From the NCBI GenBank assembly GCA_006969385.1, contig CP030884.1, positions 2,170,001-2,234,000 of the forward strand: a DNA stretch of 64,000 nt, written 5' to 3'. Below, piece by piece: positions 59,930-64,000 of the stretch (positions within the stretch are counted from its first letter, which is position 1; each line of letters begins with the position of its first letter). The notes beneath the pieces were generated by a model that was not told the DNA's origin, did no database searches, and was given only the letters and a program-made list of their open reading frames with translations. Position numbers and translations under genes: made by a program. The stretch is from Planctomycetaceae bacterium (GTDB lineage Bacteria > Planctomycetota > Phycisphaerae > UBA1845 > UTPLA1).

Positions 59930-59988
59930 ATAGAGCAGCGGACTTCTAATCCGCAGGTCGTAGGTTCGAATCCTACCGGGCGTGGTTT
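59930..59988 (+). repeat. Right attachment site (attR), 59-bp direct repeat
   Basis: A perfect copy of 53710-53768. It holds only the 3' part of tRNA-Arg and is not a working tRNA gene. Confidence 0.92.
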
Positions 59989-60129
59989 ATTGTTTGAATT
60001 AGGTGAGGTGAATCGATTGAGAAGGTATCTGCTAACATTGGAATGGTGGCTGGCGACCAATCACCAAATCACTAGATCGCCAGTTCACAAAATCGACTAT
60101 TAGGTTGCATCAAAACTCGCTCGTGTAAT

Positions 60130-62418
60130 TCAGGCTCCCACTCTTTCCCCACACAATCCCAAAATCATCGGCACCACCACCTGCTTGCTGATCGGCTTCG
60201 TCGCGTACTCGTCGCAGCCGGCGTTGATGCATTTTTCGCGATCGCCTTCCATCGCGTGCGCGGTGAGCGCGATGATGGCGCCGTCGTAGCCTTGTTTGCG
60301 GAGTTCGCGTGTGGCTTGGTAGCCGTCCATGATTGGCATTTGCATATCCATCAATATGATGTCGAACGGTGTGCCGTCGCGTAAGGCGCGTCGGGCGGTC
60401 TCGACGGCGGTGGCACCATTCTCGGCGATGGTGATCAGCGCGCCGAGTTTGGTCATCATGAATTGAATCAGCCTTTGGTTGTCGGGACCATCTTCGGCCA
60501 GCAAGATGTTCATGCCCGCCAATGCGTCATCGGAGATTTCAGCTTGTTGAGCGGCGTCGAAGTCGCTGCGGGATTGGTACGACTCCGGGACTTCGATTAG
60601 TCGTACGTTTTCAATGCTGCCGATGCCGATCGTCAGCCGGAATTGCGTGCCTTTGCCCGGCACAGTCGATTCGATCGTGAGGTCGCCGCCGAGCATGTTC
60701 GCCAGTTGCCGACTGATGGTTAGACCCAGACCAGTACCGCCGAAGCGGCGGGTGGTGGTGCTGTCGGCTTGGGTAAATGGGCTAAAGAGCGATTCGACCT
60801 GTTCCGGTGTCATGCCGATGCCGGTATCGATCACGTCGAATTGCAAGTGTGCGCGCTCGCCAACTGCGACGAAGCGCACCACCAACCGTACACCGCCGTT
60901 TTCGGTAAACTTGATCGAGTTACCGATGAGGTTGATAAGAATTTGCCGCAGCCGCACCGGGTCGGTCTCGATGAACTCGGGAATCGCCCCGACGAATTCA
61001 ACGCCAAAGGAGATTCCGGCTTCGGCCGCTTTCACCTGCATCAGCGATTTCACGTCTTCCACAACGTTCATCGGGTTTTGGCGAATTTTTTCGACCGTCA
61101 TCTTGCCGGCTTCGATCTTGGAAAGATCGAGGATGTCATTGATGATGGTAAGCAGGTGTTTACCGTTGCGGCGAATGGTGTCGACGTGCTCCGCGTTTTC
61201 GGGATCGGCTGACAGGAACGAATTACTCTCAGCGAGCAAGTCCGCGAACCCCTAAATGGCATTCATGGGCGTGCGGATTTCGTGACTCATGTTGGCGAGA
61301 AACATGCTCTTGGCTTCGTTGGCCGATTCCGCCTCGCGGGCCAGGTCTCTGGCACGTTGCGATTGCTTTTGCAGATTGATCATCGCCAAATGCAATTCGA
61401 CTTCGGCTTCTTTTTGTCCCGTGACGTCGCTGGCGTAGCTAACGACCTTATCGACGGCGCCATCTTCGCCAAGCACGGGGTTGTAGCTGGTTTGAAGATG
61501 GCAAACCGCACCGTTCTTGGATTTGCGCCGGACTTCGCCCAAATAGAACTGTCCGGCGCGCAGCTTCATCCATTGGATATCGAACTCGACGGGGTTGATG
61601 TCGTCGGGCAGCAATACGGCTTCGTGTTGTCCGATCAACTCGTCGCGCGCGTAGCCGAGGTATCGGAGATATTGTTTGTTGACGCCTCGAATGACGCCGT
61701 CGGTGCCGAACTCGATGCGCCCCTGCGAACGGTCGATGGCTTCGAGCTGCGCGTTGTACGCTGCCGTCGTCTTGCGCACGCGGCGAATCACAGGTTCGAA
61801 GATAAATACGGCGCAAAGCAGAAGCAGCGCAATCGTCAATCCGGTAATTGCGAGCGCAAGCCGCTGCATTCCCCCAACGCGCGATTGCGCTTCGGCTTCG
61901 TATCGAAATACGATATCGTTCATGGTCGGCAGATAACGGTCGGCGGCGTCGGTAAGATGGGCGAGCGCTCGGTCGTCGGCGTCCGTCCACGTTCCACATT
62001 CGCCGGCGGCGTTAATCACCTCTTCGATCGATCGAAGTATTTGTTGCCGGTCGGGTTCCAGCTTGTCGAATAGGCGTTTGATTTCCGTTGAATTGCGATG
62101 GGCGAGTTCGAGTCGTCCCTCGCCATGTAACAGCGCATGGTGGCTCTTGCGCCAAAGTTCGCGGGCGCTCTCTAATTGCGACAGATAGGTCGCGGCGCGT
62201 TCGGCATTGCCTTCGAGGGTGGCTTCTTTGACGATCAGCGCCGCCTTGGCCAGTCGCTGGCTGAGCATGCGCTGTCGGCCTGCGATATTAACGACGGGAG
62301 CATCGGCCGCTTGCAAAGCGACGCCGCGCGCGCGAAGTACGTGCGCAGTGGCGCTGAGCAATCCAATTACGGATAAGACAAAGACATAGGTCAGGCGTAG
62401 CCGAGCGATCGATTTCAT
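60130..62418 (-). pseudogene. Hybrid histidine kinase with PilJ-like sensor, interrupted by an amber codon
   Basis: The frame from ATG 62418 is one gene of about 760 codons with a single TAG at 61254-61252. Domains: transmembrane helix, PilJ-type nitrate/stress sensor (VNIAGRQRMLSQRLAKAA), second helix (ALAITGLTIALLLLCAVFIF), PAS (FGTDGVIRGVNKQYLRYLGY), HisKA with NMSHEIRTPMNAI just before the stop, and after it GFADLLAES, HATPase ([28 protein letters not shown]) and a receiver ([34 protein letters not shown]). In relatives the stop position holds Leu/Ile/Met; TTG to TAG is one base change. Both halves look intact in every other way, so the break is recent, or read through, or a base-call error. 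Confidence 0.82.
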
Positions 62419-62731
62419 GTGACAAAATGGCTCTGCCGCAGTTTGGGAGGCTCTTCTAGGTGGGCTTGCGGTCCACCTTCTAATTGGTCGGATAGGGGGA
62501 TGGCCGACATTGGCTTCGTGCATTCGGGCACGTCCCAAGTCGGCGGTGCGAAAGTACGTCGGCGTTTGAGACTATGGGACGTTTCCGGATTTTTCGTGAA
62601 TTGGCGTCGCGGTTCGCACAAGCGTGAAATCGTCCGGAATCGTCCGTTAATCCCGATGTTCAGGTGTAAACCGACCGATACCGTTTCCGCGCTTGCTGCG
62701 CGCCTATTTCCTACCCAAACGGAGGCGACCG

Positions 62732-64000
62732 ATGCCGAAGATGAAGCCATTTATTTACACGTTGATGCTGGCTGCCGTGAGTGTTGGCAACCTTGCCGGG
62801 GCGCAGGCCGCCGACAGGGACTACCGCGAACAGCAACTGAAATTCGCCCGATCCTACGACGCGGCGGATTACAAGGCAGCGTTGGAAGCCGCCGAAAAGC
62901 TGCACGAGATGCGTCCGAACGAGACGGCCCATATCTACAACGTGGCGTGTATGAACTGCCTGCTCGGCAATGACGACGTGGCGTATCGTTGGCTCGATAA
63001 GCTCGCCGACGCGGGCTTTAAGGATGCCGATGGGCTGCTCAACGATTACGACTTCCGCACCATACGGGCCGAGCCGCGCTTTCGGGCGCTGTTGCAGCGC
63101 ATGCGCGGCGAAAAGGTCAGCGACGATCGACCGACGGCGGAAAAGAAAGAGGCCAAGAAGGATACGAAGCAAGAGCGCGACGAGGTATGGAAAGGGCCGG
63201 AAAAACGCAAGATCGAAAAACTGGAAAGTAAAGACGAAGCTGACAGCGCGCGGCTATCACAAGCGGAGATGCAGCGGCTAGGTCGCGAGATTGGGGAATT
63301 GACGCAAGAGCTGATCGCGACGGCACCGAACGATTCGAAAAAGGCGCTCAAGATTGCCGAAAAAGCCTATCAAAACGCCCGCAAAATAGAAGCATCATTA
63401 AAGGCCATCGCGCCCGAGGCAGTGGGGCAAATTCGACCGGCCGTTTCGCTGACGGCGTATAACGTGGCATGCATGCAGTCGCTACTCGGCAATAAAGACG
63501 CCGCATTCGAGCATTTGGAAATTGCCCGCGAATATGGCGGTTTAGATGGCGGCATGCTGGAGCAGATGCGCGGCGATAGCGACCTCGATAATTTGCGCGA
63601 GGACAAGCGTTACGCGGCCATCGTCAAAAAACTCGGCGGCAAGGTCGCACAAGAGGAAGTATCCGACGCTCAGGCTTCGACAACTGGTGGCAAGTTTGAA
63701 GAGAAGCTGCCCGATGTCGATGAGATGTCGCCGCGCGAGCGCTTCAACAAGATCGGTGGCCTCACGCAAGAATTGATCCGCGTCGCCACCAGCGGCGATC
63801 ACGATAAGGCGTTGGAGATCGCATTGCGCGCCGTGGCCCATTCGAAGATTCTCTACGATATGGGGAAAGACAACGAGCAGTACGGCCCGCAAATCCGCAC
63901 GCAGTGGACGCTGACCAACTACAACGCGGCCTGCATGTATTCGCTAAATAAGAACCAGGACGCCGCGCTGTTCTATCTCGATCGCTCCGTCGGCGATGCC
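62732..64000 (+). CDS. Secreted TPR-like repeat protein, 3' end beyond the window
   Basis: ATG 62732 has GGAGG six bases upstream, and the signal peptide is MPKMKPFIYTLMLAAVSVGNLA (cleaved near AQAA). The frame is open to the right edge (423 codons). It has three repeats of TPR end-of-group type: YNVACMNCLLGNDDVAYRWL, YNVACMQSLLGNKDAAFEHL and YNAACMYSLNKNQDAALFYL. The first two are followed by a G-G-DxxxLxxLRxDxRF-like part (DYDFRTIRAEPRFRALLQRM). Lys/Glu-rich linkers separate them. It probably acts in the periplasm or at the surface, with the function unknown. An uncharacterised 313-bp spacer separates it from the divergent kinase gene. Confidence 0.8.
   Translation, partial: MPKMKPFIYTLMLAAVSVGNLAGAQAADRDYREQQLKFARSYDAADYKAALEAAEKLHEMRPNETAHIYNVACMNCLLGNDDVAYRWLDKLADAGFKDADGLLNDYDFRTIRAEPRFRALLQRMRGEKVSDDRPTAEKKEAKKDTKQERDEVWKGPEKRKIEKLESKDEADSARLSQAEMQRLGREIGELTQELIATAPNDSKKALKIAEKAYQNARKIEASLKAIAPEAVGQIRPAVSLTAYNVACMQSLLGNKDAAFEHLEIAREYGGLDGGMLEQMRGDSDLDNLREDKRYAAIVKKLGGKVAQEEVSDAQASTTGGKFEEKLPDVDEMSPRERFNKIGGLTQELIRVATSGDHDKALEIALRAVAHSKILYDMGKDNEQYGPQIRTQWTLTNYNAACMYSLNKNQDAALFYLDRSVGDA

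Larger units (their letters stand above)
53710..59988. mobile_element. 6.2-kb integrative element in tRNA-Arg
   Basis: Bounded by a perfect 59-bp direct repeat, 53710-53768 and 59930-59988, which is the 3' part of tRNA-Arg plus a few bases. Element length between repeats is 6220 bp. It encodes a tyrosine integrase, an ATPase-like protein, an excisionase-like HTH protein and one secreted cargo protein, all on the minus strand. There are no capsid, conjugation or toxin genes that I can recognise, so it is not a phage or a conjugative element by itself and may be mobilised by others. Boundaries are seen directly; transfer is inferred. Confidence 0.92.

Noticed and set aside
53614..59988. The element as a prophage or defence island
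   Set aside because: No capsid, portal, terminase, toxin-antitoxin or nuclease gene is recognisable in its 6.2 kb.
59836..60060. A minus-strand frame of 74 codons across the right attachment site
   Set aside because: Antisense tRNA reading in another phase (PVGFEPTTCGLEV), a well-known artefact; the integrase tail uses a different frame.

Overview
The window is a GC-rich bacterial chromosome segment, most likely from a Planctomycetota member of the Phycisphaerae type. The signs are: two membrane proteins ending in the zinc ribbon CxxCxYNLTxNxxGxCPECG seen very often in that group; a secreted protein with thrombospondin type 3 repeats and a short GD-NDDG dockerin-like tail; secreted PQQ-type propellers beginning DWxxWRGP; a FecR-domain protein; and many hairpin repeats between genes. 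The assignment is inference from these traits, not from a search.

Layout. 1-3.4 kb: the end of a short-chain dehydrogenase and a secreted repeat protein with an Arg/Asp-rich tail. 3.4-16.7 kb: a mostly minus-strand block with a small membrane protein, a DCC thiol protein, an amrB-epimerase-pilT run, a YjfB-like protein, a zinc-ribbon membrane protein, a GAF/receiver protein, a coupled membrane protein-lipoprotein pair and a coupled pair of M16 peptidases. 17-25.8 kb: YhbY, several lipoproteins and envelope proteins, a FecR protein, an outer-membrane barrel, a secreted esterase-like hydrolase and a lipocalin. 26-32.7 kb: fmt-rsmB, a PhoB/PhoR-like pair and a sarcosine-oxidase-like flavoenzyme. 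32.8-34.4 kb: a tandem array of six tiny single-helix membrane proteins sharing a PxxLxYA motif, mixed with hairpin repeats. 34.5-41.6 kb: an AMP-forming CoA ligase, two propeller proteins and a TPR-like lipoprotein. 41.8-50.7 kb: an operon with overlapping genes, addB-addA plus two zinc-ribbon membrane proteins. 50.9-53.6 kb: a coupled lipid-linked sugar transferase and glycosyltransferase. 53.7-60.0 kb: a complete 6.2-kb integrative element in a tRNA-Arg gene. 60.1-62.4 kb: a hybrid histidine kinase interrupted by an amber codon. 62.7-64 kb: the start of a secreted repeat protein.

The most unusual points are these. (1) The integrase gene of the element crosses its attachment site. In the inserted state its last 32 codons are host DNA antisense to the tRNA, while an in-frame 68-codon tail that would complete the gene in the circular form lies at the other end of the element. 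(2) Six tiny paralogous membrane proteins stand in a row. (3) GC-rich palindromic elements of one look are inserted in frame in addA, addB and a lipoprotein gene, and also lie between genes. (4) Clusters of 9-bp TTCAC repeats and a longer imperfect direct repeat flank the secreted cargo gene of the element.
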